DNA of 64,000 nucleotides, from positions 62,001 to 126,000 of the forward strand of contig CAJNDS010002717.1 of NCBI GenBank assembly GCA_905221605.1, in the 5' to 3' direction. The notes under the pieces are model-generated. The model did not search any database. It saw only the letters and a list, made by a program, of their open reading frames with translations, and was not told where the DNA came from. The position numbers and the translations under genes are program-made. Positions within the stretch are counted from its first letter, which is position 1. Each line of letters opens with the position of its first letter. Origin of the DNA: Symbiodinium natans. Lineage: Eukaryota > Sar > Dinophyceae > Suessiales > Symbiodiniaceae. Positions 43,131-54,799 of the stretch are shown in pieces.

Positions 43131-46100
43131 CGCCTAGGCCCTTGGCACGTAAGTCCCAGCAGGCGAGCATCATGAGCATCAGCCGCCCAGGCCTTTGCCC
43201 TTTGGCACGTAAAGCCCGTGTGCTTGCCCAGGGGGCGAGCATCATGAGCATCAGCCGCCAAGGCTCTTTGGGACGTAAAGCCCAGAGCCCACTATAGCCC
43301 TTTGGCACGTAAAGCCCAGCAGGCTTGGCACATAGAGCCCAGAAGGCCAGAAGGCAAGCATCATGAGTATCAGCCGCCCAGGCTCTTTGGGACGTAAAGC
43401 CCAGCAGGAGAGAATCATGAGCATCAGCTGCCCATGCCGTTCGGGACATAAAGCCCTTTTGGCATGTAAAGCCCAGCAGGCGAGCACCAGGCGAGCATCA
43501 TGAGCATCAGCCGCTTAGGCTTTTGCCACAAAAGCCCAGCAGGCGAGCATTATGACACATCAGCCGCCCAGGCCCTTGGCACTTATGTGCTTGGCACATA
43601 GAGCCCAGGGGGCGAGCATCATGAGCATCAGCCGCTCAGGCCCTTGGCACGTAAAGCCCAGAAGCCGAGCATCATGGGCATCAGCCGCCAGGGTCTCGGC
43701 ACTTGGAGCCCAGGAGGCGAGCATCATGAGCATCAGCCGCCCTGGCCCTTCGGACGTAAAGCCCAGGGGGCGAGCATCATCAGCATCAGCCGCCCAGGCC
43801 CTTAGCACTTCGAGCCCAGGAGGCGAGCATCATGAGCATCAGCCGCTTAGGCCCTTGGCACGGAAAGCCCACAGGCGAGCATCATGACCATCAGGCGCCC
43901 AGGCCTCTGCCCTTTGGTAAAGCCCAGCAGGCTTGGCACGAGCCCAGCAGGCGAGCATCATGAGCATCAGCCGCCCTGGCCCTTAGGCCCTTCGCCCTTT
44001 GGCACGTAAAGCCCATGTGCTTGGCACATAGAGCCCAGGGGGCGAGCATCATGAGCATCAGCCGCTTAGGCCCTTGCCATGTAAAGCCGAGCAGGCAAGC
44101 ATCATGAGCATCGCCGCCCAGGCCCTTGGCACTTAGAGCCTAGCAGGCGAGCATCATGAGCATCAGACGCCCAGGCCCTTGGAACATAAAGCCCAGCAGG
44201 CGAGCATTATGACACATCAGCCGCCCAGGCCCGTGGCACGTGAAGCCAGGAGGCGAGCATCATGAGCATCAGCCGCCCAGGCCCTTGGCACTTAGAGCCC
44301 ATCATGAGCATCAGCCGCTTAGGCCCAGCAGGCGGGCATCATGAGCATCAGCCGCCCAGGCCCTTAGCACTTCGAGGCAAGCAGGCGAGCATCATGAGCA
44401 TCAGCCGCCCAGGCCCTTGGCACGTGAAGCCCAGCAGGCGAGCATCATGAGCATCAGCCGCTTAGGCCCTTTGCCCTTTGGTAAAGCCCAGCAGGCGAGC
44501 ATCATGAACATCAGCCGCCCAGGCCCTTTGCCCTTTGGTAAAGCCCAGCAGGCTTGGCACATAGAGCCCAGCAGGCGAGCATCATGAGCATCAGCCGCCC
44601 TGGCCCTTCGGACGTAAAGCCCAGGGGGCGAGCATCATGAGCATCAGCCGCGTAGGCCCTTGGCACGTGAAGCCCAGCAGGCGAGCATCATGAGCATCAG
44701 CCGCCCAGGCCCTTGGCACTTAGAGCCCAGGCGGGCATCATGAGCATCAGCCGCCCAGGCCCTTAGCACTTCGAGGCAAGCAGGCGAGCATCATGAGCAT
44801 CAGCCGCCCCAGCAGGCGAGCATCATGAGCATCAGCCGCTTAGGCCCTTTGCCCTTTGGTAAAGCCCAGCAGGCGAGCATCATGAACATCAGCCGCCCAG
44901 GCCCTTTGCCCTTTGGTAAAGCCCAGCAGGCTTGGCACATAGAGCCCAGCAGGCGAGCATCATGAGCATCAGCCGCCCTGGCCCTTCGGACGTAAAGCCC
45001 AGGGGGCGAGCATCATGAGCATCAGCCGCCCAGGCCCTTAGCACTTCGAGGCCAGCAGGCGAGCATCATGAGCATTAGCCGCGTAGGCCCTTGGCACGTG
45101 AAGCCCAGCAGGCGAGCATCGTGAGCATCAGCCGCTTAGGTCCTTGTCATGTGAAGCCCAGCTGGCGAGCATCATGAGCATCAGCCGCTTAGGCCCTTGG
45201 CACGTCATGAACATCAGCCGCCCAGGCCCTTTGCCCTTTGGTAAAGCCCAGAAGGCTTTGGCACATAAAGCCCAGCAGGCGAGCATCATGAGCATCAGCC
45301 GCCCTGGCCCTTCGGCCCTTCGCCCTTGGCACGTAAAGCCCATGTGCTTGGCACATAGAGCCCAGCAGGGGAGCATCATGAGCATCAGCCGCTTAGACCC
45401 TTGCCACGTAAAGCCGAGCAGGAGAGCATCATGAGCATCAGCCGCCCGGGCCCTTGGCACTTAGAGCCCAGCAGGCGAGCATCATGAGCATCAGCCGCCC
45501 TGCCCCTTCGGCCCTTCGCCCTTTGGCACGCAAAGCCCATGTGCTTGGCACATAGAGCACAGGGGGCGAGCATCATGAGCATCAGCCGCCCTGGCCCTTC
45601 GGACGTTAAAGCCCAGGGGGCGAGCATCATGAGCATCAGCCGCCCAGGCCCTTAGCACTTCGAGGCCAGCAGGCGAGCATCATGAGCATCAGCCGCGTAG
45701 GCCCTTGGCACGTGAAGCCCAGCAGGCGAGCATCATGACCATCAGCCGCCCAGGCCTCTGCCCTTTGGTAAAGCCCAGCAGGCCTGGCACACAGAGCCCA
45801 GCAGGCGAGCATCATGAGCATCAGCCGCTTAGGCCCTTGACACGTAAGCATCATGAGCATCAGCCGCCCAGGCCCTTGGCACATAGAGCCCAGCAGGCGA
45901 GCATCATGAGCATCAGCCGCCCTTTGGCACGCCCATGTGCTTGGCACATAGAGCCCAGGGGGCGAGCATCATGAGCATCAGCCGCCCAGGCCCTTAGCAC
46001 TTCGAGGCCAGCAGGGGGGCATCATGAGCATCACCGCCCAGGCCCTCAGCACTTCGAGGCCAGCAGGCGAGCATCGTGAGGGCCCTTAGCACTTCGAGGC

Positions 46101-46865
46101 CAGCAGGCGAGCATCATGAGCATCACCGCCCAGGCCCTTAGAGGCCAGCAGGCGAGCATCGTGAGCATCAGCCGCCCTGGCCCTTCGGACGTAAAGCCCA
46201 GGGGGCGAGCATCATGAGCATCAGCCGCGTAGGCCCTTGGCACGTGAAGCCCAGCAGGCGAGCATCATGAGCATCAGCCGCTTATAGGTCCTTGGCACGT
46301 GAAGCCCAGCTGGCGAGCATCATGAGCATCAGCCGCTTAGGCCCTTGGCACGTCATGAACATCAGCCGCCCAGGCCCTTAGCCCTTTGGTAGCCCAGAAG
46401 GCTTGGCACATAAAGCCCAGCAGGCGAGCATCATGAGCATCAGCCGCCCTGGCCCTTCGGCCCTTCGCCCTTTGGCACGTAAAGCCCATGTGCTTGGCAC
46501 TTCGAGGCCAGCAGGCGAGCATCATGAGCATCAGCCGCTTAGGCCCTTGCCACGTCAAGCCGAGCAGGCGAGCATCATGAGCATCAGCCGCCCGGGCCCT
46601 TGGCACTTAGAGCCCAGCAGGCGAGCATCATGAGCATCAGCCGCCCTGGCTCTTCGGCCCTTCGCCCTTTGGCACGCAAAGCCCATGTGCTTGAGCACAT
46701 ATATCGAACCCAGCAGGCTCAGCTGCCCAGGCCCATGCCACGCCACGTGAGCCCACAGGCGAGCATCATGAGCATCAGCCACCCAGGCCCTTGGCACAGA
46801 AAGCCCCAGGCACGCAAAGCCCAGCAGACGAAAATCAGGCGAGCATCATGTTACGTGTTGGCCTG
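43131..46865. repeat. 3.7-kb tandem satellite with a 25-base conserved core
   Basis: The core GGCGAGCATCATGAGCAT + CAGCCGC recurs roughly every 45-75 bases, about sixty times. It alternates with a second module built from (C/T)CAGGCCCTTGGCAC, GT(A/G)AAGCCCAGCA and variants such as CCCTTTGCCCTTTGGTAAAGCC, CTTGGCACATAGAGCCC and CCCTTCGGACGTAAAGCCC. Variant modules recur in the same order: the block from about 44461 is repeated from about 44839, and another near 45290 recurs near 46440, giving higher-order repeats. The edges decay on both sides. Open frames of 60-110 codons on both strands come from the repeat itself. Confidence 0.95.
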
Positions 46866-47118
46866 GGGTTTATAGTGACTCACCGGCATTGCTCGTGCTG
46901 CTATTGATTGACCCGTATTTTGTCATGACATCGGTGTGGGCTTGATTTGTTTAGGGTTTGTGGGTTTAGGCTCTAGGGGCTTCAGGATTTAGGTTTTACA
47001 GTAGCGATGGCTGAAAAATGCGTTCTTGGGCGCCTGAAAAACGCATTTTGAGCACAGGGCAACTCCTGGTGGGCTTGCAGGGAGGATGTCTATCAATCAG
47101 GCGACCACAATGACAATC
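46866..47118. other. flank of the satellite with telomere-like patch
   Basis: At 46951-46993 there is TTTAGGG-like degenerate sequence. A short inverted or direct pair AAAATGCGTTCTTGGG / AAAACGCATTTTGAGC lies at about 47014-47055. No gene. Confidence 0.5.
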
Positions 47119-48200
47119 TCAGGACTGGATAGTTCCGAGACAATATTTCGGAATGTGCGCCTTCAGCACCTGAACAACTCCGACATCTCCGACCCTGCTC
47201 TCTGCTTTCGATTTTCGGGTACTGACTGACTTGTCATTGAGGAGCCTTTGACAGGTTGAGCCAAGCAGCAGCAGAATGCCACATTCGAAACCATGGCAAA
47301 GCAGATGCCTGTCGCGGAAAAACTTCCTGTTGTCAGCGAAGCCATAGCAACCTGGTCTTAACATTTTGAGAGGCGGCTTTGCGAGTGTGAATTATGTCGG
47401 CTTGCTCGACATAATCTTTTCATTGTTTCAGATAAGCGACTCCGCCACAGATGGGCACAAGCGTGGCAAGCACTTGCCACGAAAACTGCTGCCCCAAGCC
47501 AGCTCCCACACAGACAGTAGCCAAAGGTTCCATGCAGCCTTGGCGTTGCCAAGACTTGCCACATGTGCAGAAAACTTGTGAAGGTTTCCGGACATGAAGA
47601 ATTGATTGAGTTCCACTTGCATCCATGAGTCGGATGACATTCACCATGCCCGGGCTCATGTGAAGCGCCGCCGCGTTGAACATCACGAACCCACCCGTCC
47701 ACCTAAGCTGTGTCAATCGTCTGCAGGGGCTTGTGCCGCTTTCCGACTGCGTGATGGCAACGACGGCTCAAGCCATGCAACGTTGGAGCCTCAGAGCATC
47801 GACAAAGTCGAGCGACACAGCACTCAGGGGCAAAATGTCCGCCAGCACGGTCCAGGGTGCCAACAACTGCGCGGGCGTGCCCGGTGCAGCGTTACCCGCC
47901 TTACTCTTTCGACTCCGGCTCAAAGCGTGCGAGGCCTCGGCCAGCGAACACGGAACACTCCACGAGAACGGGAGGACTGCGCAACCTTTGGTGCTGAAGG
48001 GAAAAGCACGTGAGATGTTTCAGGTGTTGGAGTGCTTCGCGGCTGAAGGATGGTAAAGTCCGCGCTTACGATTTCAACACTTTCCGAAGCCAGGCTCTCC
48101 TTCGCGCAGTATGCGGGAAGCCCATGAGTTCAGCTGCTACTTCAACCCCATCGCACAGCACTCTCGTCTACAATGGCTGCCTAGGCTCCGTTGCAATATT
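47119..48200 (-). CDS. possible exons of an unknown protein
   Basis: Minus-strand frames that look coding: AQLLAPWTVLADILPLSAVS with LDFVDALRLQRC (47870-47780); FVMFNAAALHMSPGMVNVIR (47690-47630); FSAHVASLGNAKAAWNLWLL (47580-47520); and LLNDKSVSTRKSKAESRVGD with VGVVQVLKAHIPKY (47245-47140). The alternation of helical segments is reminiscent of a helical-repeat protein, but no repeat consensus can be stated. Confidence 0.35.
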
Positions 48201-48899
48201 ACAAGTCTTCCCGTCACCCCGGCAAGCTCATGAATGTCCGGACGTCTGCTGGCAAGCCCCCGGCAGAGGAAGACAGCACCGCCGAGATGGTGAACTGCGC
48301 CAAGCACAGAAGCAGCGGAAGGGGCGCTTGACCTGTGCACCTCCAAATGGCAAGGAGGACGGCTGCAGGCACTGGAACAGCTGGCACAACTGCTTTCTTT
48401 AGACTTGCGCCTGCCTTTTTGCAAAGACAATCATAAGTAGCTGAGTGATCACCAGGAGTGCAATCCTGAGTCAAGCCAGCGTGGGCGGTGGGGCGGGGTT
48501 TCAGATGTCAACACATCTCAAGGAGCTTAAACCTCATCCAAGCTTACAGAAACTCTTGACCAGGATTCCACCCAAGCATGGCAAGCCATTCTTGCGCAGC
48601 CTGGGCCTCATAGACATGAAAGTAGGTGGGACTGCTCTGCTCAGGATGTAGTTTTTCGTGGCTCCATCCTGAAATCTCAGAACTTATCACCCAGCCTCGA
48701 CAGGTTTGCTTGCAGCTGCTTTGCCGGAAGGCTTCACCTTCGGCGCGGGGCTGGTTGCGCGATGGCGCGCCTGGCAGCAAAGCATTCTCAAAGGGTCAGG
48801 GCATTGCAGAGTCTAGAGTCTGGAGTTTAGTTCAGGGTTTCTGGTTGAAGGGCTTGCAACTGGCCTTGGGTCCGTGTGGTTCGATGGCAGGATTATCTT

Positions 48900-49500
48900 C
48901 CATGGTGCTGCGAATTCTGTACACCGTTCTTGCAGGCACAGGTGATCAAAGTAAAGCAGCAACGCTTCTGTAGGTTGGGGATGGCTAGGGTGGCTAAGCT
49001 AAGCAGTGACTGGCGATGATATTTGGACGCGATGGCACGCGAGATCGCATCAGCATGACTGCTTGAAGCTGCAACTTGAGCCAACGCAGCAGTTGCAGCA
49101 CCACTTGGCTCCCAGTGTCGGCGGATTGCTTCCGCAAGCCCAAAAAATGCAGTCCAAATATCCCACAGTCTGAGCTCTCGGCACTTGTGCCGGTGTAGGC
49201 TTGTCCTGCAGGGAAAGAGGCTTGGTGCTCAGAACATCGCTTACTTGCGGGCAACAGCTCCATCGGTCGGCGGTTTTTAGAAGCAGAGAAGCGGGAGCCA
49301 CGGCACCGGCACACTCCATGTCAAACGTGTGTTGTTCCGCGTCTGTCCTCTTGCGGCTCCTGACGATGCCAGGCGTGCAGCGGGTCTTTTGCTTGCTACT
49401 GGTTCTTCATACATGATATGTGTGGCAGCTCTTGCAGGGCCTCGATGGCTGCGTGAATCGCCTCTATGGCAGCCTCTGCACCATTGACACGGCAACGCAA
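48900..49500 (-). CDS. possible exons of an unknown helical protein
   Basis: Two pieces are protein-like: AEAAIEAIHAAIEALQELPH (near 49480-49410) and FFGLAEAIRRHWEPSGAATA continuing into ALAQVAASSSHADAISRAIA and SKYHRQSLLSLATLAI (49150-48975). Both are alanine-rich helices in frames other than the longest open frames. No family is recognised. Confidence 0.4.
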
Positions 49501-49823
49501 CCAAGCACACGAATCCTACGGCGGGCGGACTTGCTTCTTAGTGCAGCTTGTGGAAAAGGATTTACGCATATTTGCGCTTTATGCTTGTTACCTGACTTGA
49601 TCCTAATGAAGGAAGCAGCAATTGCGTTGTGTCCAAACACACAAAGTGACTCAAAACGACTGCAAGCCGCCCAGGACAACAGACCTTGTGGTCGGCCATA
49701 AGATCGGCGTTGTGGTTGTGGACTATGATGGTGTGGTGCAGGTCCCGCTGGCAAGACCAGGAGCAATGAGACACTTGTATCCACAAACTGAAATTTTTAA
49801 CAACCTTAAGTGATTAGCTACAA

Positions 49824-50430
49824 TTAGCTACACATCTTGCCTTGATGGTCTGCAACTCCTGATTTGGCAACAACAAGGTGCAAGTGATGCAGTTGACTCG
49901 AGGTGCCCTCCTGCTCCCTCTTTTGCTCCACCTTCACAAGAAGCTTCTCCAGTTTGTCCTCGTGAGCGTGCAGTGAATGTCGATCCGATGTAAATGAATT
50001 TGCAAGAGCAATGGTCCTGCAGGACTGCTTCACCTCCTTTCGCCTGCCAAACTGCATGCACAGCACTGTTTCAGCGGCACTGTCCACACTTCTCGAGTGT
50101 GCCTTGTCCTTCTGGCTTAAAAGCACCTCTACTCTTCGCACCTGAAGGTCGAAGAAGCTTCGAAAAGCTCAGACACGCCGGTGCGTGGTGGCTCTTGAAC
50201 ATCACACGCGCACCGTACACGGTGCGCCTTGTCTGCAAGGGCATTCATGGACGATTCCATGCGCCGCAGCTCTGCGACCACCTCTAACGATTGAAGATTA
50301 TGATCAAGAACCAAAGAACCAAGTGCATGTCTGAGAATGTCGATGGCAATCGTGCGGCTGCCTGAAATTCGGCGTGGCTGGTGGCATGTTTGACTCTTTG
50401 GCTGATGTGGCTCAGCATGTCCTCTCGCTT
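49824..50430 (-). CDS. unknown coiled-coil protein, at least two exons
   Basis: The upstream exon includes TIAIDILRHALGSLVLDHNL, QSLEVVAELRRMESSMNALA and PPRTGVSELFEAS (50355-50150). The next, 50145-49825, includes VLLSQKDKAHSRSVDSAAET, then SLHAHEDKLEKLLVKVEQKR and ends in MCS. Heptad-like charged helices dominate. The exons overlap slightly in different frames near 50130-50150, so a short intron or shifted junction is needed. Confidence 0.5.
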
Positions 50431-50439
50431 CAGTCAGTG

Positions 50440-51850
50440 CTTGGCAGGCTTTCGCACCACTATTTTGTACAACGTTTTGGCTGTGTTGGTTTCCCTGTAC
50501 CACAACAGCTGAATTGCACAACCGAGCTAAGCTTAAGACGATGTCAATGCAACGATGTAGAACTTAAGATATTGATCTTCATAGCGCCGCACGAGAATGA
50601 ACGACAACGTTGAAGTGACTTGAAAAGACAAACAAGCCCAGAACAACGTTTAGCTTCCTTCTGCTTCAATCCCACGAGAACTCTACCGAAGCTTCATTTC
50701 GCAACAGACAGCAGGTGCACCGAAGGATTTGCATAGCCTGCTGACACAGCAAGCCTTTTCTGCTAATCAAGGCAAACAGGGCTTCAGGTTGAGTCAAGGT
50801 CCCTCAAATCTTCAAGGTGTACTGGTCGGCTGCTCTCCGGCATCTTTTCCTCGGGCCGCGGTCACTTTCCGCATCTGCGGCGGACTGGAAACTCCGAGGG
50901 GCACCGCTTGGACTGCCGTGGTTTGGGCCGGCCCGGCTGCCGAGGCGTGCAAATAGGGCATGGCATTTAGGGTACGAGTTTCAAAGCTCGGAGAAGCCTT
51001 GGTCGGGGTCCACGTTTCCGATCTTGGAGCTTTTTGCACGCAAACTCAAAGAACGGACCCGATCGCAGCGAAAGTCATGTTGAAATTCTGGAGCCCAGCG
51101 GTCGCATTGACCCGTTCCTAGGACCGTCTACGTGGACTCCAAATGCCATCTGATGAGCGTGCGGCTTCATGGCGTGCTGCTTACTGGCAAATGCTGTGGT
51201 CGTGGACGTATTCATCATGCAGGCATGGATGCTGTGCCCATTCTAACCTGGACGTACTCGCGCGCAGGAAAGCGAAGATGTGCACCTGAGCGAGCAAGGG
51301 TGGATTTTTTTCCCGCCGCAAGCCTCATTCTTGGGCGCCATCAAGTTCCAAACAAACTGAAGGTTCGGACTCCAAGCTTTGAACAAGATTCATGTTCGGA
51401 TCCTAGTTGCGTGATTAGTCAAAAGCTACGCCTTCGCTGCACCGGCCACACTTTCCCACATGCCCCTGACCCCGTTCTCTAACACGTTTTGTTTTGGGGG
51501 GTTGTCGTTGTCTCTTGCGCCGCTCGGCAAAGAATAAGGAGAGGCCAGCCAGAACTTGCAAGCTTGGTTTGGCTGGATCCCAAACACTCTCTCAGAGACT
51601 CGTTCAGTAGAGGAGGGATCAACCCGCAACATTGCTTCCGCGCTGGGCCTGCGCATGCTTGACCCCTGAACTCTCCCATTTCGGGTTGAACCCCTTACCC
51701 TTCCTGGATCATGAGCCTTAGTTGAGCTTCATCTCCAAACCTTCAACCCGGGCTTGGTCTGACCCCCCCCTAACTCCCCATCTTAAGAGGGAGGGGATTC
51801 GGGAAACAATGTTAGCTGCGCCGAACACAGAAGCCCACAGCTGCAATTAA
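50440..51850. other. no confident gene
   Basis: Frames on both strands are short. A minus-strand frame at 51656-51430 (ERVFGIQPNQACKFWLASPY) and a 116-codon plus-strand frame at 51132-51482 are both possible but unsupported. Confidence 0.35.
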
Positions 51851-51853
51851 AGC

Positions 51854-52306
51854 CTAGTCTAGACCGATGCAAGTTGACTTGAAAGTCAGCCCATGACCGG
51901 AACCTTTCGAAGCTGATCTCAGCACACTGAACCGTCGAATCTTCCAGAATTGTTTGAGGTATTCGGCATTAGAACGACCCGAAGTGAAGTCGGAAGTGCA
52001 CTCTGTCTCGCTGGTCCTGCGGCACCCATAATCTCGCATCATCCAGGCCTGCCATCCCAGAGCAGTCTTTGCTGCAAACCGATGTAGGCACAAAGTCTTA
52101 TTGCAACATGCCCAACCTGGAGGCCCGAAAGGGATAGATTGCTCATAGCCAGGCGGTCCAGGCGGGTACATGGGAGGTGGAACGTGCGGTAGGTGCGCCT
52201 GCGTCCGACCCGCTTCATTCAACTCATGGGCGAGGTGCTCATATCGGACGCAGATTTGACACACGGCAGCCCTGGCACGGCCTGCGGCAGCGCCATTCTG
52301 TACCAC
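51854..52306 (-). CDS. unknown protein with Pro/Gly-rich segment
   Basis: A 150-codon frame beginning at a non-ATG codon at 52306. It reads AAVCQICVRYEHLAHELNEA, then a Pro/Gly/Tyr-rich stretch with PPPMYPPGPPGYEQSIPFGP. A second half with RFAAKTALGWQAWMMRDYG and NAEYLKQFWKIRRFSVLRSA is less certain. The lack of an ATG implies that it is an internal exon or that an upstream exon supplies the start. No family is recognised. Confidence 0.45.
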   Translation of the reverse strand: MVQNGAAAGRARAAVCQICVRYEHLAHELNEAGRTQAHLPHVPPPMYPPGPPGYEQSIPFGPPGWACCNKTLCLHRFAAKTALGWQAWMMRDYGCRRTSETECTSDFTSGRSNAEYLKQFWKIRRFSVLRSASKGSGHGLTFKSTCIGLD

Positions 52307-53940
52307 TAAGACCTTGGATGCCCCGGTTTGCCTCCCAATGACTTGCGAGTGCGAGTTACACCGCAGAGTAACGACCAGCCGAGCAGCTTCATCTTGTCAC
52401 CCCTGGGTCTGTTTTAAGCATTCTGAAACTGCGCGTCGCCATTGAGCAAAGTGAGCCACGCCGGCAACAAGATGTCAGATTATCCTAAGCCCTGGGAAAG
52501 CACAACTGACTCACGCGAACTCGGGGCGGCTTCCTTGGCAATCTTTTCAAGCAAGGCCGAAAAATGGATTGAGCGGGATTGGCTGTAAAGCAGCCGGCCT
52601 GCGCCATTAACACGGAATTTGGGGAACAGGAGATCTTCTCCCGCTCACCACAACGGATCAACCAACAGAACCATGAAAATATGGCCCCTGGCTCACTCAG
52701 TTGACTGCTGCACCTTTGCCTTGGTCACCGCCACGCTACCTACTACCACAAATACCACACATGCTCCTTTGCGATGTGAGGAGGCTCAGGTGGGTACCAT
52801 TTTGGCTGCAGATGTTATTCCCATCTCACTCTCGTACTTGCTGATTTCCTGCAGAAGGAGAAGCTGAGCTGGGCAACTTGAGAAGGTCGCGTCAGCTATG
52901 GCGTGAAAGCGGTTTGAGGAGGTATGGTCAAGAAAAGGGCTAAAGAGAGTCAGTCAGACTAGTTCATGATCAGCCAAGAGCTAGAAGCCTGCACGATCGG
53001 CAACCCAGCCACAAATGTTGGTGAACCGAAAGTGCCGCTGCTTTGGTAGCTGGGTCTCTCTGCCAGTGCGCCTCAAGGATTTCTTCTGCTTGCGGCTTGT
53101 GCGACCCCTCGATGAGCCTGAAGCACGCAACCCAGCAGTCATTGCCCCATCGCCCTAGCAGAGCTCATACGCAGCCGGACTTCTTTCACCTTTCCGACTG
53201 TTGACATGCGCTAGTCATGCACTTCTGGCTTGCACCGCCACCTCACCACATCGCCGTCGAGGCTTTCCAGATAAACCACCCACGGTTGAGGGTAGGCACC
53301 TGCAGAGCCATCCGTGCATCCATCATCCATCCATCGGAGTCGCATCATTCTTCTTCACACCACAAGTGACGGCTGCTCAGTACCGCGAGCTGTCCGCAAA
53401 AAACTGGATTTACTCTAGCATGGTACCCACCGACCAGCTGCCAGCCCGACCTACTTCAGCCCAAAAAAACCTAACCTGCAAGCAACTCAAGCTGGTACAA
53501 AGTGTACAAAGCCAAGACTCGAAAGATGAGTACTGGCCAGTCACTCAAGAGCCTGGATCCATTCTTGGGCTTCAATTTATACGGTTCGGAAGCTTAGCAG
53601 TTAAACCATTAAGGTTTTCAGCATCCTCTTCAAAATCGTAGTGGAGAGAGACATTGGGGTATGTTGTGTCCTAGGCTCTGATTGTAGGCAAGAGACAGGA
53701 GACGGATGTAGTACGTCTCTTCTTGGAACTCTTCACAGAACCTGACTGAGCGAAACGCTGACGAGGCCTCAAGCAAGCCGGGACTTCAACCTGGCAGCTT
53801 TCCAAGAATCTCCACGTCCTTGCCGAAATTTCCCCCAACGCTGACTTCTTCACCTCTGTTTTCGATCCTCAGGGTCGCATGCTTCTGCTCTTGCAGTGGA
53901 ATCAATTTTTGTGCTTCTTTGGGATGTAAAATGTAAAAGA
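52307..53940. other. no supported gene
   Basis: Only short overlapping frames. A 146-codon plus-strand frame at 53201-53641 has no recognisable features. Confidence 0.35.
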
Positions 53941-53944
53941 GCAC

Positions 53945-54776
53945 CTACACGATGGCCCTTTCCACAACAGCCACAGTTGGAATTCTCCCACTTTGCCTGA
54001 AGCTGGTTGCCGCGTCTTCTGCATTCAGCATGACAACCAGACGATCCTTCATTCCACCGATGAACTCGCTGGAGGGATCTTGCAGAACGAACTTGCGGCC
54101 ACCCAGGAAAATGACCGCAGCATCCTGTCCACAGAATGACAGCACATACTTGAAGCCCCGCAGGGTGAATAAGGTCAAGGTTCTCAGAGACTGGACTCAT
54201 GAGTTTCTGTGGGTTCATGACCTAGCGTATCCTGCAGCGTGCACCTGTTTGGCATCATCCGTGACTCGATACAGGAGCGTGCCCACATCGCCAGAGGTCG
54301 TTCCCACTCCATCAAACCTAGAGACGCGCCTCAGAAAACCGGCAAAAAGTGCATATCAAGGATAGAAGAGGCTTTGAGATCCCCCGACTCGGATTATGAG
54401 CATCCAAAGCACACATCCTGCAGCGCCGCCCCTTCTGGAGCCTGCAGGCTCTTTGTAAAGGCCTGGCGCCAGACTTGAAAGTGAAACACTCTTTGGCACA
54501 AGATGCTCGATGCAACAGGAGCTTCTGAAGACATTCAAGATGCACCTGTGCCATTGGCAGCGCAGCGTTGAGGAGTGCTTCCATGCCAGCTTCCACCACA
54601 CGATTCGGCGGGCAGACCATGTCCAATCTCCTGAATACGACCGCCGCAGTTTCAACCAAGTGCCCCGAGCAGCATGAGCAGCTTCCTAGCGTCTGAGCTG
54701 CTGGCAAGCGCACTGACTGTCGCGAGATCCCATCTCTGAAGGCTGCCATCACTGATTCTGCAGCTTGATCGACCAT
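53945..54776 (-). CDS. DUF1995-type protein, multi-exon
   Basis: DUF1995 proteins are mostly plastid-associated proteins of plants and algae; the domain's biochemical role is not established. Segments in family order on the minus strand: MVDQAAESVMAAFRDGISRQ followed by SVRL (54776-54700), the conserved N-terminal helix; VCPPNRVVEAGMEALLNAAL (54620-54560); RFDGVGTTSGDVGTLLYRVT (54320-54255), like the family's G-x-E-V-G-x-L-Y-R segment; and GFKYVLSFCGQDAAVIFLGG with KFVLQDPSSEFIGGMKDRLV and VMLNAEDAATSFR (54155-53970), like the strand pair ending in a vvlfN motif. The last exon ends in a stop at 53945. An upstream exon, not found, may carry a plastid-targeting leader. Assignment rests on motif order only. 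Confidence 0.6.
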
Positions 54777-54799
54777 GAGCCGAGCCTGACAACCGAGCT

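Noticed and set aside
43131-46865. CRISPR-like alternation of a fixed 25-base repeat and variable spacers
   Set aside because: The spacers are variants of a few related modules, unit lengths vary, and the context is eukaryotic with introns. It is a satellite, not a CRISPR array.
43131-46865. Open frames of 60-110 codons on both strands through the satellite
   Set aside because: They translate the repeat (SIMSISRPGP-type and mirror versions) and shift frame whenever the unit length changes.
47760-47780. GGCTCAAG resembling the 3' end of the dinoflagellate spliced leader
   Set aside because: Only eight bases match and the preceding bases do not fit the leader.
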